Of a stretch of DNA of 50,570 bases, positions 17,186-26,813 are shown in pieces. Position numbers and translations under genes: made by a program. The DNA is from Phycisphaerales bacterium (GTDB lineage: Bacteria > Planctomycetota > Phycisphaerae > Phycisphaerales > SM1A02), in assembly GCA_009691725.1 (NCBI GenBank), contig SIAP01000014.1, positions 1 to 50,570 of the forward strand, written 5' to 3'. The notes below the pieces were generated by a model. That model saw nothing but the letters and a program-made list of their open reading frames with translations. It ran no database searches and was not told the DNA's origin. How positions within the stretch are numbered: the first letter of the stretch is position 1; each line of letters opens with the position of its first letter.

Positions 17186-18706
17186 ATGACAGGCTCGATG
17201 CGACCCACGATCATCCAGACTCGATTGATCGTCGGTCTGGAAATCCACATCGAATTGGCGACGCGGTCCAAGATGTTCACGCGCACTGCCAATGTTGCGC
17301 ATTCGGATCACTTCGCTGCAGCGCCAAACACGCTGGTGGATCCAGTCGTCGCTGCGCTGCCGGGAACGCTGCCCGTCATGAATCGCAGAGCTGTCGAGAT
17401 GGCGGTCATGGTGGGGCTGGCGCTCAATTGCACGATCCCATCCCGTTGCAAGTGGGATCGCAAGAACTACTTTTATCCAGATCTCCCAAAGGGTTACCAG
17501 ATCAGCCAGTACGACATGCCACTCTGCGGTGCCGGCTGGTTCGACCTCGTGATCGCGCCTGGCGAGCACAAGCGAATAGGAATTGTGCGTGCCCACTTGG
17601 AAGAAGACACGGGGAAATTGTGTCACGAACTTCCCGGAGGACAGCCGTTCGATGGATCGCTCGTCGATCTCAATCGCGCAGGCACACCGCTCCTAGAAGT
17701 GGTGACCGAACCAGACTTCGCAACCGCGCAGGAGGTGGTGACCTTTGCGCAGGAACTCCGCAATCTCTGCAGGTTTCTTTGTGTCACCGAAGGAATCATG
17801 CAGAAGGCGCACATGCGATTCGAGCCCAATGTCAACCTCGCGTTGACACTTGATGACGGACGCGAAGTGCGCACGCCGATCAGCGAGATCAAGAATCTCA
17901 ATTCATTCCGAGCCGTTCGTGGAGCGATCGATTATGAGGTCACCCGCCAGACGCAGGAGTGGATCGAGCATGGACTGGAACAAGGTCGTGGCATGAAGTC
18001 CACGCGGGGCTGGGACGATGTGGCGATGGTGACTCTCTTGCAACGTGAAAAGGAAGACGCGCACGATTACAGATATTTTCCAGATCCCGATCTCGTGCCA
18101 GTCGAGATCGGCGCCGCATGGCTCGCCACGATTCGCAGCGAGATGCGTGAACTTCCAGTGGCGCGCCGTGAGCGCTATGCAGCGGCTGGAGTGGGCGAGA
18201 AAGATCTGCGCCAATTGATGGACCTTCCTCCGCTCTGCGACTTCTTCGATGCGTGCGTCGATGCGGCGGGTGGAGCGAAAGCATCACCTGCGGTCGCCAA
18301 GATCGTGCTGAACGCGGGGGCTCGGCGTGCCAATGAGCGAGGTGTCGGCGTCGAGGTGCTCGGGATCACGCCAGCCCAAGTGGCCCAGATCGTGGCGATG
18401 CGCGAGTCTGGTGCGATCTCTGCGCAGGGCGCAGATCAGTTGTTTGGACTTGCATGCGAATCTCCAAAGTGCGCGGCCGATCTTGCTGCAACCGCCGGCT
18501 TGCTCGTCAGCACTGACCAGGGCGAACTGGAGGGTTGGGTCGATGCTGCCATCGCTGCAAACACGCAGGCAGCAGATGATGTTCGCGCCGGAAAGATGGC
18601 GGCGATCGGTCGAATCGTGGGCGCAGTTGTCAAGCAGGCTGGAGGATCAGTGGATGGCAAGACTGCGCAAGCAATGATCCTCGCACGGTTGGAGAAGCGG
18701 CGATGA
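17186..18706 (+). CDS. gatB: Aspartyl/glutamyl-tRNA(Asn/Gln) amidotransferase subunit B
   Basis: ATG at 17186 begins a 506-residue protein; ATG at 17198 is an alternative. GatB motifs appear at the expected places: RLIVGLEIHIELATRSKMF, CKWDRKNYFYPDLPKGYQIS, RAHLEEDTGKL and KAHMRFEPNVNLAL. The C-terminal third, including the YqeY-like tail, matches the usual length. GatB is the kinase/binding subunit of the GatCAB complex that turns Glu-tRNA(Gln) and Asp-tRNA(Asn) into their amides. gatA and gatC are not in the window, so the genes are dispersed in this genome. It overlaps the next gene by four bases. Confidence 0.97.
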   Translation: MTGSMRPTIIQTRLIVGLEIHIELATRSKMFTRTANVAHSDHFAAAPNTLVDPVVAALPGTLPVMNRRAVEMAVMVGLALNCTIPSRCKWDRKNYFYPDLPKGYQISQYDMPLCGAGWFDLVIAPGEHKRIGIVRAHLEEDTGKLCHELPGGQPFDGSLVDLNRAGTPLLEVVTEPDFATAQEVVTFAQELRNLCRFLCVTEGIMQKAHMRFEPNVNLALTLDDGREVRTPISEIKNLNSFRAVRGAIDYEVTRQTQEWIEHGLEQGRGMKSTRGWDDVAMVTLLQREKEDAHDYRYFPDPDLVPVEIGAAWLATIRSEMRELPVARRERYAAAGVGEKDLRQLMDLPPLCDFFDACVDAAGGAKASPAVAKIVLNAGARRANERGVGVEVLGITPAQVAQIVAMRESGAISAQGADQLFGLACESPKCAADLAATAGLLVSTDQGELEGWVDAAIAANTQAADDVRAGKMAAIGRIVGAVVKQAGGSVDGKTAQAMILARLEKRR

Positions 18707-19287
18707 CCGGTTCTCCGCTCGTCCCCGAGTATTGGCGATCGCAGGGGGTTGAGCAGGTTCTGATCGACGAAGCATCGATCGCGCGGCGCGTGCGCGAACT
18801 TGGGTTGCAACTGTCAGTCGAACTTGGGCGCGATCAGGATGTGGTGCTGATCGCAGTCTTGACTGGTGCGATTGTCTTTGCGGCGGATCTGATGCGCGCG
18901 ATACCAACTCGCGTGGCGATCTCGATGGTCAGCGTTTCGTCGTATGGTGCGTCCACGACGAGTCAAGGAGCGGTTCTCGCGTCGACACTTCCACACAATC
19001 TTGCTGGAAAGCATGTGATCATCGTTGATGAAGTCCTCGACTCTGGTGGCACGCTGCGATTACTTCGCGCTGAGTTAGGCAGACTTGGTGTTGCGTCGCT
19101 CCGCGCGTGCGTGCTCTTGCGCAAGCAGCGCGAGCCGGCGCTTTCCACGCCATGCGAAATGGTCGGCTTCGATATCCCAGATGTGTTCGTGGTGGGGTAT
19201 GGCTTGGACTTCAACGATGAGTTTCGGAACATGCCATTCGTCGGGGTCCTCGGTCCAGAGGGGATCGAAGCGGGATCGATTCGATGA
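18703..19287 (+). CDS. hpt: Hypoxanthine phosphoribosyltransferase
   Basis: The 194-residue protein has a type I phosphoribosyltransferase fold. The phosphoribosyl diphosphate site reads HVIIVDEVLDSGGTLRLL at about residues 105-122, LIAVLTGAIVFAADLMRAIP forms the first loop, and PDVFVVGYGLDFNDEFRNMP near the C-terminus is characteristic of hypoxanthine-guanine enzymes. It salvages hypoxanthine (and perhaps guanine) into nucleotides. It is coupled by four-base overlaps to gatB upstream and to the PH-domain gene downstream. Confidence 0.95.
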   Translation: MTGSPLVPEYWRSQGVEQVLIDEASIARRVRELGLQLSVELGRDQDVVLIAVLTGAIVFAADLMRAIPTRVAISMVSVSSYGASTTSQGAVLASTLPHNLAGKHVIIVDEVLDSGGTLRLLRAELGRLGVASLRACVLLRKQREPALSTPCEMVGFDIPDVFVVGYGLDFNDEFRNMPFVGVLGPEGIEAGSIR

Positions 19288-19907
19288 GCCCGACGCTCGC
19301 GACATCGCCACACGCAGCGCAACCGGTGGCTGGCGTCATTCCAGAGGATGAGACGATCCTGTTGATGGTCAAGCCCAGTTCATGGTTCATCGTCGTGACC
19401 AGTATGCGTGCGCTTCCCGCCGCCGCCGCTGCGGGAGCAATCCTCATGGTCGCGTCACTCGATCCCTCCATTCCATGGGACTTTCGAGGTGCAATCCTCG
19501 CATCGACCGCGATCATCGTTGCCCGTGCTGCGTGGCAGTCCCTCGATTGGTGCGTGCGACTCTATGTCTTGACCGATCGCAGAATCGTGGTTCGGCGAGG
19601 AGTCATCCCAGAGGTGAGTGAGTGTTTGCTCGCTGAAGTCGCTGGCATTGGACAGCCGCGGCGCAGGATTGAAAGGCTGGGACGAACGGGGTCGCTGGCG
19701 ATCTTGCGAGGTCCATCCATTCGAGTTCGTCGAGCGCGTAGAGCGAAACAGAAGTCGTTGGATGAAGAGAGTGCGCAACTGGCTTCCAGCGAAAGTCGTC
19801 GCATTCACCCCCGCGTGCATGTCGAGCACAGCCTTGAGTGGTCGGTGATCCGTGACGGCGAATCAGTGCGCAGGAAAATCCTCGCAGCAGTCGCGCGCTA
19901 TCGATAG
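19284..19907 (+). CDS. PH-domain (bPH2/DUF304-type) membrane protein
   Basis: The 207-residue protein has two hydrophobic segments (MRALPAAAAAGAILMVASL and FRGAILASTAIIVARAAW) followed by a bacterial PH-like domain. The stretch LYVLTDRRIVVRRGVIPEVS is the usual opening of that domain, in which the tail strands read L-T-x-x-R-I-x-x-R-x-G. Such proteins face the cytoplasm and are of mostly unknown role. A basic patch (RVRRARRAKQK) lies in the C-terminal half. It overlaps hpt by four bases and is convergent with the DnaJ-like gene, two bases apart. Confidence 0.8.
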   Translation: MSPTLATSPHAAQPVAGVIPEDETILLMVKPSSWFIVVTSMRALPAAAAAGAILMVASLDPSIPWDFRGAILASTAIIVARAAWQSLDWCVRLYVLTDRRIVVRRGVIPEVSECLLAEVAGIGQPRRRIERLGRTGSLAILRGPSIRVRRARRAKQKSLDEESAQLASSESRRIHPRVHVEHSLEWSVIRDGESVRRKILAAVARYR

Positions 19908-19909
19908 TG

Positions 19910-20824
19910 CTATTCCCAGCGATGTTCGCGGGGATCAGGCAGTTTCGTGCCCAGCGTCGTCAGAGATGCGGCGTCGGTTGGATCGAGGGATGTCGGCGCA
20001 ACGATGTCGATGACTGCGTAGAAGTCACCAGGCGTCTTTCCGACTGGAGCGATGCCCTTGCCGGTCACGCGCAATTTCTTTCCGCTGTGCGTTCCAGGTG
20101 GGATGCGCAGCGTGATCGAACCCTTCAGCAATGGAACACCGACCGATGTCCCGAGTGCTGCTTCGACGATCGTGATTGGAACATTGATCGAGACATCCAT
20201 CCCGTCGCGATAAAACCACGGATGGGGGGCGATGCGTACCACCACCATCAGATCACCTTGTGGACCGCCTCCGATGCCGAGTGATCCCTTGCCAGGAACG
20301 CGAAGAACGCCACCGCTGGAGATGCCCGCTGGAATTCGAACATCGATGGACTCAATCTTTCCAGCCGCATCTCGAGTCGAAATGTTGCGCGACCCGCCGA
20401 CCGCTGCGGTCATGAAGTCAACTGTGACTTCTTGTTGAGAGTCCTGCCCGCGCGCGGATCGAGTCGGACCGCTACGAGGTCGCGGCGAGGCTCCAGTACG
20501 AAAGAAGTCGCCAATCCCACCCAACCCACCGAGCATCTCCTCGAGATCACTCTGGTTCACATTCTGCCATGGTCCACCACCCTGTCCACCACCCTGCGCG
20601 CCAAAGCCAGCACCGGCACGACCAAACTGGTCGTATTGCCGCCGTTTCTCTGCTTCCGAGAGCGTGTCGTAGGCCTCTTGCACTTCCGAGAATCGCTTGG
20701 TCGCCTCGGCCGCCTTGTTCTTGTCGGGATGAAACTCCTTGGCGAGTTTGCGATATGCACGGCGGACTTCGTCGGCAGTCGCCGTTCGTGCAATCCCAAG
20801 GACCTCGTAAAAATCCCGCGCCAT
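19910..20824 (-). CDS. DnaJ/CbpA-type J-domain co-chaperone without zinc finger
   Basis: ATG at 20824 gives a 304-residue protein; the upstream open frame to 21256 overlaps the divergent gene and is disfavoured. Residues 3-66 are a J domain with the HPD motif (AKEFHPDKNKA) that stimulates DnaK ATPase. A Gly-rich region (GAGFGAQGGGQGGGPWQN) follows, then the C-terminal substrate-binding beta domains (VDVRIPAGISSGGVLRVPGK, GSITLRIPPGTHSGKKLRVT). The cysteine-rich zinc repeats of true DnaJ are absent, so this is a CbpA-like (type B) J protein. Its start is separated from the Fe-S gene on the other strand by a few dozen bases. Confidence 0.92.
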   Translation of the reverse strand: MARDFYEVLGIARTATADEVRRAYRKLAKEFHPDKNKAAEATKRFSEVQEAYDTLSEAEKRRQYDQFGRAGAGFGAQGGGQGGGPWQNVNQSDLEEMLGGLGGIGDFFRTGASPRPRSGPTRSARGQDSQQEVTVDFMTAAVGGSRNISTRDAAGKIESIDVRIPAGISSGGVLRVPGKGSLGIGGGPQGDLMVVVRIAPHPWFYRDGMDVSINVPITIVEAALGTSVGVPLLKGSITLRIPPGTHSGKKLRVTGKGIAPVGKTPGDFYAVIDIVAPTSLDPTDAASLTTLGTKLPDPREHRWE

Positions 20825-20878
20825 CGAGTGATCGGAGTATAGAAGGATGTACCGCAGCCGATGCGTACTATTGGAATC

Positions 20879-22900
20879 ATGCATCAGGATCCTCTGCCGC
20901 TGACACTGCTCGCATCGAATCGATCCTGTTCGGTCCCCGCGACGCAACCCATTCGCAAGTCTCGGATGTCCCCGCGCCGATTTGCGGTGCTCATCCTCGT
21001 GCAATTGCTGATGATCGGGCATCTGATTCAGTGGCTTGTTGTCGGAGTCACGCTCGCTCCCATTGAGCCGAGCGAGTCGATGGAGACGATCAAGCACGGA
21101 GCCATCACAGTTGGGTTCATCTTCTTCACCGTCGCCATTCTTTCGACTGCGATTCTGGGGAGATGGTTCTGCGGATGGGGCTGTCACATCGTGATGCTGC
21201 AAGACTTTTGCGCATCCATCCTTCGACGGTTCGGCGGCCGTCCAAAGGCTTTCCATTCACGCTTTCTGCGCTGGATTCCACTGGCATTGGCGGTGTACAT
21301 GTTTGTGTGGCCCGCCGTCTACCGATTCGCCATCGCACCATTTGTGCAGCCTGATCTGATGCCGACGACCCTCTCGTGGAAACTCACGACGACCGACTTC
21401 TGGGCGACGATGCCGGGCTGGGCGATGTCGATTCCATTCTTGCTTGTCTGCGGATTCTTGGCGGTGTGGTTCCTGGGACAGAAGGGCTACTGCACCTATG
21501 GCTGTCCCTATGGTGGCGTGTTCGCTCCAGTGGAACAAGCTGCGATCGGGCGCATCCGCGTGACCGATGCCTGCGAGGGATGCGGTCACTGCACGGCCGT
21601 CTGCACTTCCAATGTTCGAGTGCACGAGGAAGTTGCGTTGTACGGGATGGTGGTCGATCAGGGGTGCATGAAATGCATGGACTGTGTGTCGGTCTGTCCC
21701 AAAGATGCGCTCTACTTTGGGTTTGGAAAACCTGCACTCGGCGTTCCTGTTGCACAGCATGCGGCGAAGCGGTGCGACTTCTCCATCACCGCTGAGATCG
21801 CGATCCTGGCCTCTGCGCTCTTTGCTTTTTATGCCGTCTATTTCCCATTTGGTGAAAGCGCCGGAAAGGCAACTGTCCCGTTGCTCTTCGCAAGTGGAAT
21901 CGCAGCGTGCTTTGCGTTCATGCTGTGGAAGTCATGGCACATTCTGTCTCGAGCACCAACTGGATTTCACCGCATCAGTTTGGCTCGCGCAGGTCGCATC
22001 CAAGGCGCGGGATATGCCTGGGTTGCAGTGACGACGGTGGTGTTGATTGGGCTTGCGGACGCGTTCGTCGTCAATGTCTGCGCATGGCGTGCCTTTCGAA
22101 ATGACTTGCAGGTGCAGTTGTCGGAGAGTGCGGTGTTTAGCCCCCACGCGCAACCCGTGGCGCATGACACACAGGTCGCTGCACAGGATGCGCTTGCGTG
22201 GTACGAGCGAACGCTGCCGCTGAATGCCGGCGGAATCGCGATCTTTTCGGCATCGCGCAATGCGATCGACTTCCGCAGAGTCTGGCTTCACGCGGTGCTC
22301 GGGGATCTTCCGGCCAGTCTCGCCATCGCGCAAGAGAGTTTCGCATGCGACCCGCAAGAGTCGACGGCCATGTTGCTGGGACGCGTGATTCGCGCCATCG
22401 ATCGTCCCGGCGAGGCGGAGCGCTACTACGAGTCCATCAGCCAATCGCATCCCAAGTTTGTGACTCTTGCTGAGGAGCGCGTGCAGTGGCTTGTCCAAGA
22501 GAATCGCATTGAGGATGCGATTGTCATTGCTCGCGCGGCTGCGAAAGAGTCCGTGGATTCCACGGGGGGCGCTCCATTGGCGCAGCGACGACTCTCGATG
22601 CTGCTCATTCAGCAGGGCAATGTCGCCGATGTGGAGGAGGGGATCGCGTTGACCCGAGTTTCAATTCTGCAAGAGCCTCGAAACGCATTTGCGCACGGTG
22701 CGATCGCGATGGGGCAGCTGCGGCTCCGACAACCCGCGTTGGCGCTCGTCGCCATCACGACCGCGCTCGAGATCGCCCCCGATGAGGCGTCGTTCTACGA
22801 CATTCTCACCGAGGCGTGCCGCGCACTCAACGACGACGATGGGGCGAAACGCGCGACGATCCGGGCGATTGAGTTGCGTGCGAAACTGCAGCCGCATTGA
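20879..22900 (+). CDS. Membrane 4Fe-4S protein (NapH/CcoG-like) fused to a TPR region
   Basis: The frame is open from ATG 20861; ATG 20879 is chosen, and ATG 20966 (MSPRRFAVLILVQLL) is also possible. The N-terminal two thirds resemble NapH/CcoG/NosR-type redox proteins: about five membrane segments, the motifs CGWGCHIVMLQDFC and GYCTYGCPYGG, and two 4Fe-4S sites, CEGCGHCTAVC and CMKCMDCVSVCP. From about residue 425 on, the sequence is a soluble helical region with TPR-like units (AIAQESFACDPQESTAMLLG, AHGAIAMGQLRLRQPALALV) to the end at 673. The family moves electrons across or along the membrane for assembly or maturation of respiratory enzymes. The TPR tail is unusual and may dock a partner. 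Confidence 0.85.
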   Translation: MHQDPLPLTLLASNRSCSVPATQPIRKSRMSPRRFAVLILVQLLMIGHLIQWLVVGVTLAPIEPSESMETIKHGAITVGFIFFTVAILSTAILGRWFCGWGCHIVMLQDFCASILRRFGGRPKAFHSRFLRWIPLALAVYMFVWPAVYRFAIAPFVQPDLMPTTLSWKLTTTDFWATMPGWAMSIPFLLVCGFLAVWFLGQKGYCTYGCPYGGVFAPVEQAAIGRIRVTDACEGCGHCTAVCTSNVRVHEEVALYGMVVDQGCMKCMDCVSVCPKDALYFGFGKPALGVPVAQHAAKRCDFSITAEIAILASALFAFYAVYFPFGESAGKATVPLLFASGIAACFAFMLWKSWHILSRAPTGFHRISLARAGRIQGAGYAWVAVTTVVLIGLADAFVVNVCAWRAFRNDLQVQLSESAVFSPHAQPVAHDTQVAAQDALAWYERTLPLNAGGIAIFSASRNAIDFRRVWLHAVLGDLPASLAIAQESFACDPQESTAMLLGRVIRAIDRPGEAERYYESISQSHPKFVTLAEERVQWLVQENRIEDAIVIARAAAKESVDSTGGAPLAQRRLSMLLIQQGNVADVEEGIALTRVSILQEPRNAFAHGAIAMGQLRLRQPALALVAITTALEIAPDEASFYDILTEACRALNDDDGAKRATIRAIELRAKLQPH

Positions 22901-22922
22901 ATGGTTATGCTTTCTTCCCCAT

Positions 22923-23399
22923 ATGAATCTTGTTCTCACCGACATCCTCAATCCCAGTGCGATTCGCGTTCCGTTGGTGGCAATGGATCGTCGTGGTGCA
23001 CTCGAGGAACTCGTCGATGCACTCGCATCCACGGGAGCGGTCACCAATCCAGAATTGCTCAAGAAGTCCGTCTGGGATCGCGAACAGCAACGATCGACGG
23101 GAATTGGTGAGGGGCTCGCCATCCCGCACGGGAAGTGCGCTGGCGTTCTTCGGCCAGTGATTGCGATCGGTCGCCCTGCTGCTCCCATCGAGTTCGAAGC
23201 GATCGATCGACGCCCCGTCCGCTTGATTGTGCTGCTCGCATCGCCGCCGGAAAGGACCACTGAGCACATTCAGGTGCTCCATCGAATCAGCCGCATCTTT
23301 TCAAACATTGCGACCCGTGAACGAGCCTGCCTCGCACAAACACCGCAGGCGCTCTACGAAGAACTGCTCAGCGCAGACAACGCGCTGGCGGAACGCTGA
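22923..23399 (+). CDS. PTS EIIA type-2 / PtsN-like protein
   Basis: The 158-residue protein starts at ATG 22923. It has the EIIA(Fru/Ntr) fold, with the phospho-accepting His in STGIGEGLAIPHGK at about residue 67 and the conserved motif DRREQ-like region (VWDREQQRSTGIG). The C-terminal half (HIQVLHRISRIFSN) is typical. No EIIB or EIIC is nearby, so it is more likely a regulatory phosphocarrier than part of a sugar importer. It follows the Fe-S/TPR gene by 22 bases on the same strand. A second EIIA-like gene lies at 36201-36665. Confidence 0.9.
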   Translation: MNLVLTDILNPSAIRVPLVAMDRRGALEELVDALASTGAVTNPELLKKSVWDREQQRSTGIGEGLAIPHGKCAGVLRPVIAIGRPAAPIEFEAIDRRPVRLIVLLASPPERTTEHIQVLHRISRIFSNIATRERACLAQTPQALYEELLSADNALAER

Positions 23400-23430
23400 A
23401 CTCTGCCTGCCACGCGCTCGATGGTGTGCG

Positions 23431-24045
23431 TCACTTTGAACCCTGGCACGCCCACTGGCTCATCTCACTGCGGATTCTGGCTCGGTTCATCCAAGTCACC
23501 GTGAACACAGGCAGCGCGATGAGCCAGAGAAACCAAAGCCCAAGCATTGCAAACATCATTGCGCCTGCCACACTGCGCACCGCGACCTGCGGCATGATCT
23601 GCGGCATGATCTGCGCTTGAGCCGCTTGAGCGAGATAGGCGATCCACAATCCGCTGATCGAGATTGCAAACTTGAGCACGGCCCAATTCATCAGGATCGC
23701 GCGACATTGCGCACGCCGCTGGAGAAGTTTGATTCCGCCAAACAACAGCAGCGCCGCCACTGCGATCGACACAACCCCTTGGGTGATGTTCAGTGATTTA
23801 TACTTCGACATTGCGGCGAAGATCTCTTCTGTGGATGGTCCCGCAGTTCCGCCCGCGCTCGCCGATTTCGAGATCAGTCCCGCAATGGCATCGGCAAAAA
23901 CAGCCCCGACGATGCCGCACAAACCCCCGAGCACGCCAAGCACCCCAAAGGCAATCGCGACACCGCCGAGGCAACTGGGCCAAACGGTTGCACTCATCGT
24001 GGCAGGCGAAGCAGAAGTGGAAAACGATTGCGGAGTGTCGCTCAT
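23431..24045 (-). CDS. Four-segment membrane protein of unknown function
   Basis: ATG at 24045 gives a 204-residue product; the open frame further upstream overlaps rsmB and is disfavoured. Four hydrophobic segments are visible: GGVAIAFGVLGVLGGLCGIV, NITQGVVSIAVAALLLFGGI, MNWAVLKFAISISGLWIAYL and MMFAMLGLWFLWLIALPVFT. Between the third and fourth a 12-bp repeat encodes QIMPQIMPQ. No family is recognised. It is convergent with the EIIA gene (31 bases apart) and begins 55 bases after the rsmB stop on the same strand, so it could be transcribed with metK-rsmB. Confidence 0.7.
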   Translation of the reverse strand: MSDTPQSFSTSASPATMSATVWPSCLGGVAIAFGVLGVLGGLCGIVGAVFADAIAGLISKSASAGGTAGPSTEEIFAAMSKYKSLNITQGVVSIAVAALLLFGGIKLLQRRAQCRAILMNWAVLKFAISISGLWIAYLAQAAQAQIMPQIMPQVAVRSVAGAMMFAMLGLWFLWLIALPVFTVTWMNRARIRSEMSQWACQGSK

Positions 24046-24100
24046 GGGTGTCGTATAATACTGGCGCCGAGTGTCGATTCTGCTGATTCGATAGAGCGGA

Positions 24101-25525
24101 CTACGGCAGCGCGATACGTGCGTGGAAGGCACCATCCGTGCATTCACTCGGCGGATCACCTGGCATCCCCTGTGGCAACCACTCTTCGTCGCGCACGACT
24201 CTGCCGCCAGACTGTTTGGCGAGCCATCGCACTTGATCTTGATTCTCTGCCTTGTCCAGACTGCAGGTGCTCCAGAGAATCGTGCCGCCGGGCGCACAGA
24301 GTCCACGGTGATGATCTGCAATCCCACGCTGCAGTCTCGTGAGTGCATCGAGGTTGCGCTCATTGAATCGGTATCGCGCCTCAAGCCGCCGTGCGAGTAC
24401 GCCGGTGTTCGAGCAGGGGACGTCCAGGATCACCAGATCAAAGTGCTTTGGCAGTTGTCCGAGTTCCGCAAGCTCCACCACGCGCATGTTGGGAATGGAT
24501 CGTGCTCGCAATCGAAGTGCGCTCAAGCGCTGCGGATCCGGGTCGGTCGCCCAGACTTCGGCGCTTGGATGACGCATCGCGCACTGCACTCCCTTGGTGC
24601 CTCTTCCAGCACACGCATCCAGAATGCGCTTTGGTGAAAGATCGCGCGTGGAGTCAACCACTCGCGCGCTGGCGGCATCTTGCACGATGAGGTCGGGAGA
24701 TGCTTCCAGCACGCGCGCGAGATCCGAGGTGGATCCTGTCCAGACTCGAAACCCCTCGTGACTGTGCCGCACGCTGTACTCAGCGATCACCGAATCATCG
24801 GCGATCGCTCGTCCAGCGGCAGAGTGAATCACCAGTGGCATCTGCAAGAGTCCGTGAGCTGCAAGCTTGCGCGTGGTGTCCATGCCGCGGTGCGCCGCCC
24901 AGCGGGCAATCAATGCTTGTGGATGACTCGTCTGGGCAGCGAGACGCGCGATTGGGTCCGCCGGCAGAACGCTTTCTTTGAGTCTCAACACCGAACCATC
25001 TGGAAGAGGGATCGCGTCTGCGTGTTCCCACCAGTTCAGCTTCTCGCTCGCAGCGACGACTTCGCCGCGAAGACCCGCGATGCGCCGCAGGAGTGCGTTC
25101 ACAAATCCACCAGCGCCAGCTTGCAATCGGCCGCGTGTCCAACTCACACAATCGTCAACGACTGAATGCACTGGCTCACGCGGCATGAAAAAGATCTGCG
25201 TTGCGCCAACGAGGAGCGCAGCACGAACCTCTGGCTGCACTTCCAACCATGGTCGAGTGCATGAGACACGCGCGATCGCCTCCGCAGTCAACCAATGACG
25301 GATCGTTGCGTACTCAATCGCACCAGCGAGCCCGCCGCCCGATGGGGTGAATTCACCCGAAGCGCCAAGGTCTCCCGTCGCATCGTCCGACGATGGAGAG
25401 GCGTCGGTGTGTCGCACTGGTCGCGCACTGCGCGCGTCGAAACGAAGTTCTGGAAAGAACTCGACTTGCGCAAGAATTCGCGTCAGTGCCGCCGCACGGG
25501 CGGGAGTTGCGACTCGTGCACTCAC
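24101..25525 (-). CDS. rsmB: 16S rRNA (cytosine-C5) methyltransferase RsmB-like
   Basis: The 474-residue protein starts at ATG 25525, overlapping the metK stop by four bases. The N-terminal third is a NusB-like RNA-binding domain ([31 protein letters not shown]). The C-terminal half is the SAM-dependent methyltransferase: [14 protein letters not shown] (SAM site), [13 protein letters not shown] with the Cys of motif IV, and [10 protein letters not shown] with the catalytic Cys of motif VI. This two-cysteine arrangement is the RsmB/Sun family, which methylates C967 of 16S rRNA in E. coli. Adjacency to metK, which makes its methyl donor, fits. Confidence 0.92.
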   Translation of the reverse strand: MSARVATPARAAALTRILAQVEFFPELRFDARSARPVRHTDASPSSDDATGDLGASGEFTPSGGGLAGAIEYATIRHWLTAEAIARVSCTRPWLEVQPEVRAALLVGATQIFFMPREPVHSVVDDCVSWTRGRLQAGAGGFVNALLRRIAGLRGEVVAASEKLNWWEHADAIPLPDGSVLRLKESVLPADPIARLAAQTSHPQALIARWAAHRGMDTTRKLAAHGLLQMPLVIHSAAGRAIADDSVIAEYSVRHSHEGFRVWTGSTSDLARVLEASPDLIVQDAASARVVDSTRDLSPKRILDACAGRGTKGVQCAMRHPSAEVWATDPDPQRLSALRLRARSIPNMRVVELAELGQLPKHFDLVILDVPCSNTGVLARRLEARYRFNERNLDALTRLQRGIADHHRGLCAPGGTILWSTCSLDKAENQDQVRWLAKQSGGRVVRDEEWLPQGMPGDPPSECTDGAFHARIALP

Positions 25526-26727
25526 TTGGTGCGCGCTCGCACCGCAGACTTGCGAAGCGCAGGAGCCATGTCAGCGCGCTCCCAGAGAAATGTTCCCTTG
25601 CCGCCCTCGCCTGGCTCTCGTCCGAAGTGACCGTGATATGCAGTGTGCGAATAGATCGGCGCGAGCAACCCCAACTTCTCGACGATGCCGCGTGGAGTGA
25701 GGTCACATTGACTCTCAATGATGCGCGACAGTTTTTCGTCCGGGATTTTTCCCGTGCCTTGAGTGTCGATGAGCACGGAAGTCGGCTGTGCAACACCGAT
25801 GGCATACGCCAACTGCACTTCGCAGACTTCTGCGAGGTCCGCTGCGACGATGTTCTTGGCGATGTATCGAGCCATGTACGCAGCGGAGCGATCCACCTTG
25901 GATGGATCCTTGCCGCTGAATGCGCCTCCACCATGTCGACCGCGACCACCGTAAGTGTCCACGATGATCTTGCGACCAGTCAGACCGCAATCACCGTGTG
26001 GTCCACCAATCTCGAATCGCCCTGTTGGGTTGACCCACACCTTGATCCCATCATGCCACCAATCACCAAGCACAGGTCGAATGATGTGCTTGAGAACTTC
26101 GTCGCCCAACTTTCCTTGGCAGTCGTTCCACATTGGATCATGCTGTGTCGACAAGACCACATTGATGATCTTGCGTGGTGAGCGGCCGTCGTACTCGACA
26201 GCAACCTGGCTTTTCGCATCGGGGCGGAGTCCCTTGATGAGTTCCTTCTGACGCACCTCCGCCTGTCGGGCAACGAGGCGATGGGACAACATGATCGGCA
26301 GAGGCATCAACTGTCGAGTCTCTCGACAGGCGAACCCAAACATCATGCCTTGATCGCCCGCGCCCTGCTCCTTTTTCGTCGATGACTTCTTGGTACTGCT
26401 GACGCCACGCGCGATGTCGGGCGACTGTCGACCGAGCGTGACGAGCACGCCACACGAACGACCATCGAAGCCCTTCTCTGCCGAGTCATAACCGATGCGA
26501 ATCACCGTGTCGCGAACGACCTTTGGGATGTCCACATAACCGGAGCAAGTGACCTCACCTGCAATGACCGCCAGCCCCGTGGTGAGCAGCGTTTCGCAGG
26601 CGACCCGCGAAAGTGGGTCAACAGTGAGCATCGCATCGAGGACCGCGTCCGAAATCTGGTCAGCCATCTTGTCAGGATGGCCCATGGAGACCGATTCGGA
26701 GGTAAATGTGTAAAAGTTTGTTGGCAT
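25522..26727 (-). CDS. metK: S-adenosylmethionine synthetase
   Basis: ATG at 26727 follows AGGA on the minus strand and gives a 401-residue protein, the normal length. Motifs: [20 protein letters not shown] at the N-terminus, [16 protein letters not shown] (P-loop-like ATP site) near residue 120, [20 protein letters not shown], and [20 protein letters not shown] near residue 260. The enzyme makes SAM from methionine and ATP. A Ser/Lys-rich insertion ([11 protein letters not shown]) precedes the GAGDQG motif. No SAM riboswitch can be fitted in the short region before the start. The gene is divergent from the subtilisin gene. Confidence 0.98.
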   Translation of the reverse strand: MPTNFYTFTSESVSMGHPDKMADQISDAVLDAMLTVDPLSRVACETLLTTGLAVIAGEVTCSGYVDIPKVVRDTVIRIGYDSAEKGFDGRSCGVLVTLGRQSPDIARGVSSTKKSSTKKEQGAGDQGMMFGFACRETRQLMPLPIMLSHRLVARQAEVRQKELIKGLRPDAKSQVAVEYDGRSPRKIINVVLSTQHDPMWNDCQGKLGDEVLKHIIRPVLGDWWHDGIKVWVNPTGRFEIGGPHGDCGLTGRKIIVDTYGGRGRHGGGAFSGKDPSKVDRSAAYMARYIAKNIVAADLAEVCEVQLAYAIGVAQPTSVLIDTQGTGKIPDEKLSRIIESQCDLTPRGIVEKLGLLAPIYSHTAYHGHFGREPGEGGKGTFLWERADMAPALRKSAVRARTK

Positions 26728-26813
26728 ATGAGGTCCTGTGATGGAATAGTGATAAGCGGAGGAATGTACACCGCAAAGGACTGTCCAAACAAGGCAGCCT
26801 ACGCTTTCAACTG

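Noticed and set aside
20825..21256. Longer start for the DnaJ-like gene
   Set aside because: The extension overlaps the opposite Fe-S gene and has no J-domain sequence; ATG at 20824 opens directly on the J domain.
24051..24060. TATAAT on the plus strand after the small membrane protein start
   Set aside because: No suitable upstream box at 16-18 bases, and no plus-strand gene follows; the region is antisense to rsmB.
26728..26813. SAM riboswitch before metK
   Set aside because: The region before the start is under 90 bases before the opposite gene begins and shows no SAM-I or SAM-II core pattern.
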